48,797 nt of DNA from Oscillospiraceae bacterium (lineage in GTDB: Bacteria; Bacillota; Clostridia; Oscillospirales; Oscillospiraceae): NCBI GenBank assembly GCA_017436785.1, contig JAFSCK010000039.1, forward strand, positions 1-48,797. The letters run 5' to 3'. The notes under the pieces are model-generated. The model worked only from the letters and a program-made list of their open reading frames with translations, did not search any database and had not been told where the DNA came from. Within the stretch, counting starts at the first letter, position 1. Each line of letters starts with the position of its first letter. Positions 33,057 through 39,554 of the stretch are shown here, in pieces. Made by a program: the position numbers and the translations under genes.

Positions 33057-33407
33057 TTATGTCAGGCCCTGATATTCCATCAGTTCCAGAACCTTCTGTC
33101 CCCGCTCCGTCAGGGCCATGCTGCCGCGAATGGGATAGGCTTCGTAGGCGGCTTCGTCATAACCCCGAAGAGGCTTGTCATAATCCAGCGAAATCAGGCC
33201 CTTTTTTTCCAAGCACTGCAACAGAAGGCTCATTTCCTCCGGGTCTCCCTCTTCCAGATAGACAGGGGTCAGGTCCCCCATTTTCCGGGCCACCGGCAGG
33301 AATGCAAACTGGGCAAGCTGGTTGAGAAAATCGATCTCTATTTGGCTCAGCACCAGCTCCCGGGCACAGCCGGCACAATTGGCGCAGTTTCCGCTGCAAT
33401 TTCCCAT
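33057..33407 (-). CDS. Cys-rich winged-helix-like protein of unknown function
   Basis: 116 residues. The N-terminus MGNCSGNCANCAGCARELVL packs four cysteines into 14 residues (C4, C8, C11, C14), suited to a metal or iron-sulfur site. The rest reads like a winged-helix domain: IEIDFLNQLAQFAFLPVA, then EEMSLLLQCLEKKGLISLDYDKPL and the tail MALTERGQKVLELM. It could be a metal- or redox-responsive regulator; that is inference. ATG 33407 follows AGGAGG and is preferred to upstream in-frame starts in the promoter. It leads the operon with the ATC hydrolase-like gene. Confidence 0.75.
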   Translation of the reverse strand: MGNCSGNCANCAGCARELVLSQIEIDFLNQLAQFAFLPVARKMGDLTPVYLEEGDPEEMSLLLQCLEKKGLISLDYDKPLRGYDEAAYEAYPIRGSMALTERGQKVLELMEYQGLT

Positions 33408-33432
33408 AAAAGGACCTCCTTGCATTTTTGCC

Positions 33433-33461
33433 ATCATAGCAGATGGGAATAAAAATGTCAA
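33433..33461 (-). promoter_or_regulatory. Promoter of the Cys-rich winged-helix operon
   Basis: TTGACA (33456-33461), 17-bp spacer, TATGAT (33433-33438) on the minus strand. Confidence 0.85.
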
Positions 33462-33493
33462 ATTGGAATTTAGGCGCAGCATCGAACCCCCTA

Positions 33494-33619
33494 TGTCATT
33501 GCGAGGAGGGCGGAGCCCGACGTGGCAATCCCCTTCTTCCGAGCTGTATTGTTATTCGGTTTTTCGCGGACCTTTGCAGGGGATTGCCACACCAGCGTGC
33601 GCGCTTGTTCGCAATGACA
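33494..33619. repeat. Family C element, copy 5
   Basis: TGTCATTGCGAGGAGGGCGG at the left, GGGATTGCCACACCAG..GTTCGCAATGACA at the right, with a unique interior. It lies between two divergent promoters. Confidence 0.85.
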
Positions 33620-33641
33620 TGGGTTGTTTGATCATTTTTTC

Positions 33642-33670
33642 TTGCATCATGTCTGTTCTTAGGGTATACT
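33642..33670 (+). promoter_or_regulatory. Promoter of trxA
   Basis: TTGCAT (33642-33647), 17-bp spacer, TATACT (33665-33670). Confidence 0.75.
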
Positions 33671-33703
33671 GGAATCAGAAAACCATACAAAGGAGCGACA
33701 ATT

Positions 33704-34009
33704 ATGGCAATCGTAAGCATTACAAAGGACAACTTCGAGGAACTGGTATTGAAGAATCCCAAGCCCGTGCTGCTGGATTTCTGGGCAGTCTGGTGCGGCC
33801 CCTGCCGGATGGTAGCCCCCATCGTGGAGCAGATCGCCGGGGAACGGGAGGATATCGTGGTCGGCAAGATCAATGTGGACGAGGAAATGGAGCTGGCAGT
33901 TAAATTCGGCATCGTCAGCATCCCCACCCTGATCGTCATGAAAAACGGCGAGGTCGCCAATAAGGCCGTGGGTTACATGCCCAAGGAAAAGATTCTGGGT
34001 CTGCTGTAA
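33704..34009 (+). CDS. trxA: Thioredoxin
   Basis: Cytoplasmic dithiol reductant. The 101 residues form a complete thioredoxin fold. VLLDFWAVWCGPCRMVAPIV carries the CGPC active site (about residues 31-34), IVVGKINVDEE follows, and VSIPTLIVMKNGEVANKAVGY contains the cis-Pro (IPT) facing the active site. The start follows AAAGGAGCGACAATT. It is monocistronic and convergent with the dtxR-like gene, sharing a terminator. Confidence 0.95.
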   Translation: MAIVSITKDNFEELVLKNPKPVLLDFWAVWCGPCRMVAPIVEQIAGEREDIVVGKINVDEEMELAVKFGIVSIPTLIVMKNGEVANKAVGYMPKEKILGLL

Positions 34010-34026
34010 CCTCCAACCATATAGTT

Positions 34027-34057
34027 AAGGCGGTGCTTCTGCACCGCCTTGTTTTTG
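34027..34057. terminator. Terminator shared by trxA and the dtxR-like gene
   Basis: Stem AAGGCGGTGC / GCACCGCCTT with a TTCT loop and a GTTTTTGTT tail on the plus side. Confidence 0.9.
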
Positions 34058-34432
34058 TTATTCCTGAATCAGCTCCGCTGTATAGCGCTTGATAGCGAGG
34101 AAGGATTCGTCAGAAATGGCATGCTCCATTTTACAGGCATCGGCGGCGGCCGTTTCCTCGGAAACACCCAGCTTCATCAAAAGCTTCGACAGCACCGTAT
34201 GGCGCTCGAAGATCTTTTCCGCAATGGCCTGACCGGATTCCGTCAGGGTAATGGCACCGTCCTTGTCCACCACGATGTATTCCCCGCTGCGCAGGATGCC
34301 CATAGCCCGGGAGACACTGGGCTTGGAATAGCCAAGATATTCGCTGACATCGATGGAACGGACGAAGCCGTTCTTCTTAGACAGCACCAGAATGGCTTCC
34401 AGATACATTTCTCCGGATTCATGGACGCTCAT
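34058..34432 (-). CDS. DtxR/MntR family metal-dependent regulator
   Basis: 124 residues: a winged-helix DNA-binding domain (recognition helix around SKPSVSRAMGILRSG) plus a dimerisation domain, without the SH3-like third domain. The metal-site positions read Met9, His78, Cys100, Glu103 and His104. By pattern these correspond to DtxR Met10, His79, Cys102, Glu105 and His106. MntR has Asp8 and Glu99 at the first and third positions. This points to iron sensing rather than manganese. The start at 34432 has GGGAGGAACTGCC. It has its own promoter. No iron transport gene is in the window. Confidence 0.9.
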   Translation of the reverse strand: MSVHESGEMYLEAILVLSKKNGFVRSIDVSEYLGYSKPSVSRAMGILRSGEYIVVDKDGAITLTESGQAIAEKIFERHTVLSKLLMKLGVSEETAAADACKMEHAISDESFLAIKRYTAELIQE

Positions 34433-34468
34433 GGCAGTTCCTCCCTTGCTTTCCGTTTATTTCTGTTT

Positions 34469-34497
34469 AGGATACCATATCTCTGCCAGAATTGCAA
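34469..34497 (-). promoter_or_regulatory. Promoter of the dtxR-like gene
   Basis: TTGCAA (34492-34497), 17-bp spacer, TATCCT (34469-34474) on the minus strand. Confidence 0.7.
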
Positions 34498-34513
34498 GTC
34501 CTAAGAGTACTGC

Positions 34514-34543
34514 TGTAGGGCGGGGTCATGACCCCGCCCTACA
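34514..34543. repeat. Family A solo palindrome
   Basis: A perfect 30-bp self-complementary sequence: TGTAGGGC + GGGGTCATGACCCC + GCCCTACA. It equals the outer border of one family A end joined to the outer border of the other, as if the interior had been lost. Confidence 0.92.
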
Positions 34544-34568
34544 ATTTTTCTACAAATAACAAAACATC

Positions 34569-34588
34569 ATTTAACTTTCTTGTTAAAT
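34569..34588. promoter_or_regulatory. SdpR-type operator 1
   Basis: ATTTAAC-TTTCTT-GTTAAAT, a perfect 7-6-7 palindrome ending 5 bp before the -35 box. Same arms as operator 2. Confidence 0.82.
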
Positions 34589-34593
34589 ATCTC

Positions 34594-34622
34594 TTGACAA
34601 AACATTTCCGCCATGGTATAGT
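34594..34622 (+). promoter_or_regulatory. Promoter of sdpR-yhfC-sdpI
   Basis: TTGACA (34594-34599), 17-bp spacer, TATAGT (34617-34622), framed by two identical operators. Confidence 0.88.
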
Positions 34623-34624
34623 AT

Positions 34625-34644
34625 ATTTAACAATTAAGTTAAAT
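34625..34644. promoter_or_regulatory. SdpR-type operator 2
   Basis: ATTTAAC-AATTAA-GTTAAAT starting 2 bp after the -10 box, 56 bp centre to centre from operator 1. A further half site GTTAA follows. Confidence 0.82.
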
Positions 34645-34666
34645 GTTAAGTAAAGGAGGAATTGGC

Positions 34667-34930
34667 ATGGGCTTACAGCAAACCTTAAAAGCACTGGCGG
34701 ACCCTACCCGGCGGGAAATTTTGAACCTTCTGAAACAGGGCAAGCTGTCCGCTGGAGAGATCACGGAGCATTTCCACATCACCGCCGCCGCCATTTCCCG
34801 GCACCTATCTGTTTTGAAGGATGCAGACCTGATCGAGGATACCCGGGAGGGCAAGTACATTTTCTATACGCTGAACGCCTCGGTGCTGGAGGAGATCATG
34901 CTCTGGATCACCGACCTGAAAGGAGAATGA
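34667..34930 (+). CDS. ArsR-family autorepressor (SdpR-like)
   Basis: 87 residues, a single winged-helix domain. LKALADPTRREILNLLKQGKLSAGEI opens it, the recognition helix is AAAISRHLSVLKDADLI, and the wing is REGKYIFYTLNAS. There is no Cys metal site, so it belongs with the metal-independent SdpR-type autorepressors. ATG 34667 follows AAAGGAGG; an in-frame upstream start at 34643 would lie inside operator 2. It is the first gene of a three-gene unit with a YhfC-like and an SdpI-like membrane protein, as in the Bacillus sdpRI system where membrane SdpI sequesters SdpR. Confidence 0.9.
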   Translation: MGLQQTLKALADPTRREILNLLKQGKLSAGEITEHFHITAAAISRHLSVLKDADLIEDTREGKYIFYTLNASVLEEIMLWITDLKGE

Positions 34931-34933
34931 TTT

Positions 34934-35749
34934 ATGATCCCAACCGCTGCTTTTATTACCTGCGCCATCTCTCTGGCGGTCAGTCTGGTACTTCCGGTAC
35001 TGGCTCTGCTGATTTTTACCGTTAAAAACCGTAAGCAAGGCATTTTGTCTGCGTGGCTGCTGGGTGCCGCAGGCTTTGTGGTGACACAGCTTCTGATTCG
35101 GGTGCCCATTCTCAATGCACTGGCTGCGCAGGATTGGTTTATCCGTTTTTCTCAAAGCCATCTGTTCCTGTACGCCTTCTCTCTGGCCTTCACCGCTGGT
35201 TTGTTTGAACTGGCAGGCCGCTTCGCCGTGGCAAAGCTGATGCAGAAAAACCTGACCTACAACCGTTCTCTGGCAGCCGGTCTGGGACACGGCGGCATCG
35301 AAGCCATGGTTTTGGTAGGCATCACCTATATCAACAATCTGGCCTACATGGCCATGATCAACGCCGGGACCTTTGATGCCGCCGTTGCCCAGACTGCCGC
35401 CATGGGTGTGGATGTGGGACAGCTGGAGCTGCTGAAGGTGCAGCTGCTCACCACCTCCCCTGCCCTATATCTTTTGGGAGGCTTTGAGCGGCTCCTTGCC
35501 ATGACCGCCCATGCTGCCATGAGTATGCTGGTATGCTATGGCGTTGCCCAGAAAAAGGTCCTGCCCTGCACACTGGTCTGTCTGGGGATCCACACCTTCA
35601 TCGACCTCACCGCCGGACTGACCCTGATTCTGCCCCAAACCACCGCCTACCTTGTCATTTATTCCATTCTCACCGCCGTTGCTGTCGTATCTGTGCTGGT
35701 GATCCGGCGCATTTCCCGCAGCTGGAAGGAGGTTTCCCATGAAAAATAA
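34934..35749 (+). CDS. YhfC family putative intramembrane metalloprotease
   Basis: 271 residues with about seven membrane helices. ELAGRFAVAKLM and GLGHGGIEAMVLVGITYINNL contain the HGxxE-like pair typical of YhfC-type proteins (about residues 115-119). LGIHTFIDLTAG near the end has a third conserved His/Asp. The family is related to intramembrane CAAX-type proteases, but no substrate is established. It begins 3 bp after sdpR and overlaps sdpI by 11 bp, so the three are translationally coupled. The middle position between repressor and immunity-like protein suggests a part in signalling or peptide defence. Confidence 0.8.
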   Translation: MIPTAAFITCAISLAVSLVLPVLALLIFTVKNRKQGILSAWLLGAAGFVVTQLLIRVPILNALAAQDWFIRFSQSHLFLYAFSLAFTAGLFELAGRFAVAKLMQKNLTYNRSLAAGLGHGGIEAMVLVGITYINNLAYMAMINAGTFDAAVAQTAAMGVDVGQLELLKVQLLTTSPALYLLGGFERLLAMTAHAAMSMLVCYGVAQKKVLPCTLVCLGIHTFIDLTAGLTLILPQTTAYLVIYSILTAVAVVSVLVIRRISRSWKEVSHEK

Positions 35750-36812
35750 AAAGCTTCTGATCCTCAGCTCTCTGCTGATTTTGCTGCCCATTCCCGTGGG
35801 CCTGCTCCTCTGGAATCATTTGCCCGCTGAGCTTGTCACCCACTGGGGCTTTACCGGCCAGCCTGACGGCTATATGCCTGTCCTTTATGCCGTGAGCCTG
35901 CCTCCGGTGCTGATGCTGCTGGGGCAGTGGGTGTGCATCTGGTTCACCCTGAAGGATCCGGGAAATAAGGACCGGAATACCAAGCCTCTGACGCTTGTTC
36001 TTTGGATCCTCCCTCTGGTATCCAACATGGTCAGCTACACGATGTACGCGCTGGCACTGGGCTATGAATTTTCCCCGGTGGTCTGGACTCTACTGCTGAT
36101 GGGCATTATGTTCATAGCCATTGGCAATTACCTTCCCAAGTGCAAAATGAACTACACTATGGGCATCAAAGTCCCTTGGGCCTACACCAGTGAAGAAAAC
36201 TGGAACGCCACCCACCGTTTTGGCGGAAAGGTCTGGTTCTTTGGCGGATTTGCCATGCTCTTCGGCGCATTTCTGCCGGATCGCTGGGCGGTAGGTGTGA
36301 TGCTGGTTTCCACTCTGGTTCTGGCCTTTATTCCGATGCTCTATTCTTATCTGTACTACCGCAGACAGAAGGCCCGGGGCGATGCCCTGCTGCCCTTCCC
36401 CAAGCCCGTAACAAAGGGCGGTAAGATTTCAACGGTCTTCCTGATTCTGATACTGGCTGGCACCGGCTTTCTGATGTTCTCCGGTGATCTGGAATATCGG
36501 TTGGAAGAAGAGTACTTCTGCATCGAAGCCAGCTATTACAATGACCTAACCCTGTTCTATGATGTCATCGAAGCTGTGGAATACCGGGACGGCAATATCC
36601 CCGGCACCCGGGTAGGCGGCTTCGGCAGCGGACGGTTGCTGATGGGCTTCTTCCGAAACGAAGAATTTGGCACCTACACCCGCTATACCTACACAAAGCC
36701 TGAGGCCTGTGTGGTGCTGACCACCGATAGGGAAATCTATGTTCTCAGCGGCAAGAACGCAGAGGAAACGCTGGCGCTGTATCAGACCCTGCAGCAGAAA
36801 ACCGGAAAATGA
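35739..36812 (+). CDS. SdpI family membrane protein with DUF1648 domain
   Basis: 357 residues. A DUF1648 domain at the N-terminus (first helix KKLLILSSLLILLPIPVGLLLW, cited in part, then LPAELVTHWGFTGQPDGYMP) precedes the SdpI core. The core includes GNYLPKCKMNYTMGIKVPWAY and ENWNATHRFGGKVWFFGG. About residues 220-357 form an extra part: one more helix followed by a soluble C-terminal PH-like domain ending in the EIYVLSGKNAEETLALYQTL strand-helix. SdpI in Bacillus gives immunity to the SdpC toxin and captures SdpR. Here no toxin gene is adjacent. Terminator 9 bp on. Confidence 0.88.
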   Translation: MKNKKLLILSSLLILLPIPVGLLLWNHLPAELVTHWGFTGQPDGYMPVLYAVSLPPVLMLLGQWVCIWFTLKDPGNKDRNTKPLTLVLWILPLVSNMVSYTMYALALGYEFSPVVWTLLLMGIMFIAIGNYLPKCKMNYTMGIKVPWAYTSEENWNATHRFGGKVWFFGGFAMLFGAFLPDRWAVGVMLVSTLVLAFIPMLYSYLYYRRQKARGDALLPFPKPVTKGGKISTVFLILILAGTGFLMFSGDLEYRLEEEYFCIEASYYNDLTLFYDVIEAVEYRDGNIPGTRVGGFGSGRLLMGFFRNEEFGTYTRYTYTKPEACVVLTTDREIYVLSGKNAEETLALYQTLQQKTGK

Positions 36813-36820
36813 TCCCACGC

Positions 36821-36851
36821 ACCGGGAAGGCATTGCCTTCCCGGTCAATTT
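36821..36851 (+). terminator. Terminator of the sdpR-yhfC-sdpI unit
   Basis: Stem ACCGGGAAGGC / GCCTTCCCGGT with a short ATT loop and a CAATTTAT tail (weak T tract). Confidence 0.75.
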
Positions 36852-36852
36852 A

Positions 36853-36955
36853 TGTCATTGCGAGGAGGCCACAGGCCGACGTGGCAATCTCCTCCAAACA
36901 TTCTGCACAAGCCAACAGTGGAGATTGCCACGTCGCTTCGCTCCTCGCAATGACA
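36853..36955. repeat. Family C element, copy 6
   Basis: TGTCATTGCGAGGAGGCCAC at the left, GAGATTGCCACGTCGCTTCG..CTCGCAATGACA at the right, between sdpI and the greA promoter. Confidence 0.87.
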
Positions 36956-36988
36956 TATTTGAATACTGTCCCCCTTTGCAAAAAAATC

Positions 36989-37017
36989 TTGACTGCCACA
37001 AAAAGTTGGGATATAAT
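36989..37017 (+). promoter_or_regulatory. Promoter of greA-lysS
   Basis: TTGACT (36989-36994), 17-bp spacer, TATAAT (37012-37017). Confidence 0.85.
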
Positions 37018-37063
37018 AGCAGAAGCTATGTAAACTTTACTATCTGAGAAAGGATTTTTGAAT

Positions 37064-37540
37064 ATGGCAAAGGAATTTAAGATCACAAGCCTGCGTCTGG
37101 CTGATCTGGAGAAGGAACTGAATTATCTGAAGACCACCCGTGAGCGTGAGGTCGCTGCTATGATCGCAGAAGCCCGCTCCTACGGTGACTTGTCCGAAAA
37201 CTCCGAATATGATGCCGCCAAGAACGAGCAGGCTAAGCTCTATGGCCGTATCGCCGAAATCGAGGACATCCTGTCCCATGCTGTCATCATTGAGGACGAA
37301 AACGAAGCTACCGGCCGCGTTGGTCTTGGCTGCTCCGTCACCGTGGAGGACGAAAACGGCAAGCAGACCACCTACCGCATCACCGGTTCTCAGGAAGCTA
37401 ACCCCATGGAGTTTAAGCTGTCTGACGATTCCCCCTTTGGCCGCGCCGTTGTGGGCAAGGCTGCCGGTGAGACCTTCACCGTCAATGCGCCCGCCGGTTC
37501 TTTCACCATGACCGTGGTCAATGTCTCCCGGGAGGGCTAA
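37064..37540 (+). CDS. greA: Transcription elongation factor GreA
   Basis: Rescues backtracked RNA polymerase by stimulating transcript cleavage. 158 residues: an N-terminal coiled coil whose tip SYGDLSENSEYDAAK holds the two acidic catalytic residues, then a FKBP-like C-terminal domain with PFGRAVVGKAAGETFTV. ATG 37064 has GAGAAAGGA upstream. An in-frame TTG six bases earlier is possible. It is 6 bp upstream of lysS, in the same operon. Confidence 0.95.
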   Translation: MAKEFKITSLRLADLEKELNYLKTTREREVAAMIAEARSYGDLSENSEYDAAKNEQAKLYGRIAEIEDILSHAVIIEDENEATGRVGLGCSVTVEDENGKQTTYRITGSQEANPMEFKLSDDSPFGRAVVGKAAGETFTVNAPAGSFTMTVVNVSREG

Positions 37541-37546
37541 GAAACA

Positions 37547-39040
37547 ATGGCAAAGTTTGTACCTCAGGCTGAACTGCCTGTTTCCGAGCAGGCTGCCATC
37601 CGCCGCGAAAAGCTGGCAGCCCTGCAGGCCGAGGGCCGGGATCCCTTCCTGCAGACCAAGTTTGATTTTAACGCCGACTCTGCCGCCATCAAGGCTGACT
37701 ACGAAGGCTATGAAGGCAAGACTGTCCGCATTGCGGGCCGCCTCATGAGCAAGCGCGGTCAGGGCAAGGTCATGTTCTGCGACCTGCAGGACAGCACCGG
37801 CCGCATCCAGCTCTTCGTCAAGATCGACGAGATGGGCGAGGAGGAATACGCCCGCTTCAAGAAGAACGATATCGGCGACATCCTCGGCTGCGAGGGCGAG
37901 GTCTTCAAGACCAAGACCGGCGAAATTTCCGTCCGCACTACCTCCATCATCCTGCTGTCCAAGTCCCTGCTGCCTCTGCCCGAGAAGTATCATGGTCTGA
38001 CCGACAAGGAGATTCGCTTCCGTCAGCGTTATGTGGACCTGATGGTGAACCCCGAGGTCAAGCAGAATTTCATCGTCCGCTCCAAGTTCATCAAGTTCAT
38101 GCGCCAGTATCTGGACAACATGAACTACATTGAAGTGGAGACCCCCGTTCTGAACACCATCGCCGGCGGCGCCGCCGCACGGCCCTTCATCACCCACCAC
38201 AATACGCTGGACATCGACATGTACATGCGCATCGCCACCGAGCTGCCCCTGAAGCGGCTCATCATCGGCGGCATGGACCGTGTCTACGAGATCGGCCGTA
38301 TCTTCCGCAACGAGGGCATGGACCCCAAGCACAACCCCGAGTTCACCAGCGTGGAGCTGTATCAGGCCTATGCCGACTTCCACGACATGATGGATATTGC
38401 CGAGGGCATCATCTCCGGCGCTGCCAAGGAGATCCTTGGCACCTACGAAGTGGAGTGGATGGGCGAGCAGATCGACCTGACCCCCGGCTGGCGCCGTCTG
38501 ACCATGGTGGATGCCGTTAAGGAGTATGTGGGTGTGGATTTCGGCGCTGTCACCGATGATGCCGAGGCTGTGGCTCTGGCAAACTCCGTAGGCGTTGAGC
38601 TGGCCGATGCCGCCGAGAAGACTTGGGGCAACGCCCTGTACGCCACCTTCGACCAGAAGGTGGAGGAGCATCTGATCCAGCCTACCTTCATCACCATGTA
38701 TCCCGTGGAGGTCTCTCCCCTGACCAAGAAGTCCCCTGTGGATCCCCGGCTGACGGAACGCTTCGAGCTGTTCGTCTGCCACTCCGAGCTGGCCAACGCC
38801 TACTCCGAGCTGAACGACCCCATCGATCAGCGCGCCCGCTTCATGAAGCAGGTTGAGCAGCGGGAACGCGGCGACGATGAGACCGAAATGCTGGACGAGG
38901 ATTTCCTCAACGCCATGGAATACGGCATGCCCCCCACGGGCGGCATGGGCATGGGCATCGACCGCTGCGTCATGCTCCTGACCAATAACGACACCATCCG
39001 CGAGGTTATCCTGTTCCCCACCATGAAGCCCCAGGACTAA
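37547..39040 (+). CDS. lysS: Lysyl-tRNA synthetase, class II
   Basis: Charges tRNA-Lys. The 497 residues comprise an N-terminal OB-fold anticodon domain (VRIAGRLMSKRGQGKVMFCD, about residues 61-80) and a class II catalytic core. ETPVLNTIAGGAAARPF lies near motif 1. Motif 2 is RIFRNEGMDPKHNPEFT, and motif 3 is GMGMGIDRCVMLLTN with the class-defining Arg. FELFVCHSELANAYSELNDP is the lysine pocket region. The gene is full length and ends LFPTMKPQD. A terminator hairpin follows, and right after it the conjugative element begins. Confidence 0.97.
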   Translation: MAKFVPQAELPVSEQAAIRREKLAALQAEGRDPFLQTKFDFNADSAAIKADYEGYEGKTVRIAGRLMSKRGQGKVMFCDLQDSTGRIQLFVKIDEMGEEEYARFKKNDIGDILGCEGEVFKTKTGEISVRTTSIILLSKSLLPLPEKYHGLTDKEIRFRQRYVDLMVNPEVKQNFIVRSKFIKFMRQYLDNMNYIEVETPVLNTIAGGAAARPFITHHNTLDIDMYMRIATELPLKRLIIGGMDRVYEIGRIFRNEGMDPKHNPEFTSVELYQAYADFHDMMDIAEGIISGAAKEILGTYEVEWMGEQIDLTPGWRRLTMVDAVKEYVGVDFGAVTDDAEAVALANSVGVELADAAEKTWGNALYATFDQKVEEHLIQPTFITMYPVEVSPLTKKSPVDPRLTERFELFVCHSELANAYSELNDPIDQRARFMKQVEQRERGDDETEMLDEDFLNAMEYGMPPTGGMGMGIDRCVMLLTNNDTIREVILFPTMKPQD

Positions 39041-39067
39041 AAAGTGATTGCGCTGCAATAACTTTTT
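39039..39067 (+). terminator. Terminator of lysS
   Basis: AAAAAGT / ACTTTTT plus ATTGC / GCAAT around a GCT loop, with one internal mismatch. It starts in the stop codon. Confidence 0.75.
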
Positions 39068-39184
39068 GCCCCCATACCCTTCGGTTGACAGCAAATTGAC
39101 AACAATTTCGTATATCAATACGAAGTAATGTGACGCAGGATGAATTTTTGATAGACTACAGCGCAATATAGCACTAACCATTTG

Positions 39185-39229
39185 AGGACACTTTCTGTAT
39201 GGATTTTCAGGAAGTGTCCTTTTCTTTTT
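39185..39229 (+). terminator. Leader terminator at the left of the conjugative element
   Basis: A 13-bp stem beginning AGGACACTT and closing AAGTGTCCT with a 10-nt loop, then TTTCTTTTT. It sits about 50 nt upstream of the first element gene, so it would stop transcription before any gene unless antiterminated, or it insulates the element from host transcription. Confidence 0.82.
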
Positions 39230-39281
39230 GCAGGTTGCAACATCTGTCTTGACAAATTCTTACATGAAAGGATTTGTAGAA

Positions 39282-39554
39282 GTGATTAGTGAGCAGACAA
39301 AAGAATATTACGCCCTTGGTAAGCGAAATGACGTTCGTGAAAGTGCGAAGAGATTGCGCAGACAATATCTTCGATACAAAGATGCCGAAATCGTATACAG
39401 TATCCAGCACAAGAAACTTTTGGAGATGGCTGGGAAAGCCGGTGCTATTTACAGGATTGATGGTACTGTCTTAATCAACCGGGACATCTTCGACCAATAT
39501 CTGGAGCAGTTTCATGAACCCAGCACCCTTACCACAGCGGAGGAAACCAAATGA
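39282..39554 (+). CDS. DUF6462-type small protein of conjugative element
   Basis: 90 residues from the GTG at 39282, which has AAAGGA 9 bp upstream; an ATG at 39264 lacks such a site. The basic N-terminal half (AKRLRRQYLRYKDAE) leads into a MerR/excisionase-like helix-turn-helix pattern: VYSIQHKKLLEMAGKAGAIY, then RIDGTVLINRDIFDQYLEQF. This pattern recurs in the next protein. It is probably a DNA-binding accessory factor of the element. The family name is from memory and the function unproven. It overlaps the next gene by ATGA. Confidence 0.7.
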   Translation: MISEQTKEYYALGKRNDVRESAKRLRRQYLRYKDAEIVYSIQHKKLLEMAGKAGAIYRIDGTVLINRDIFDQYLEQFHEPSTLTTAEETK

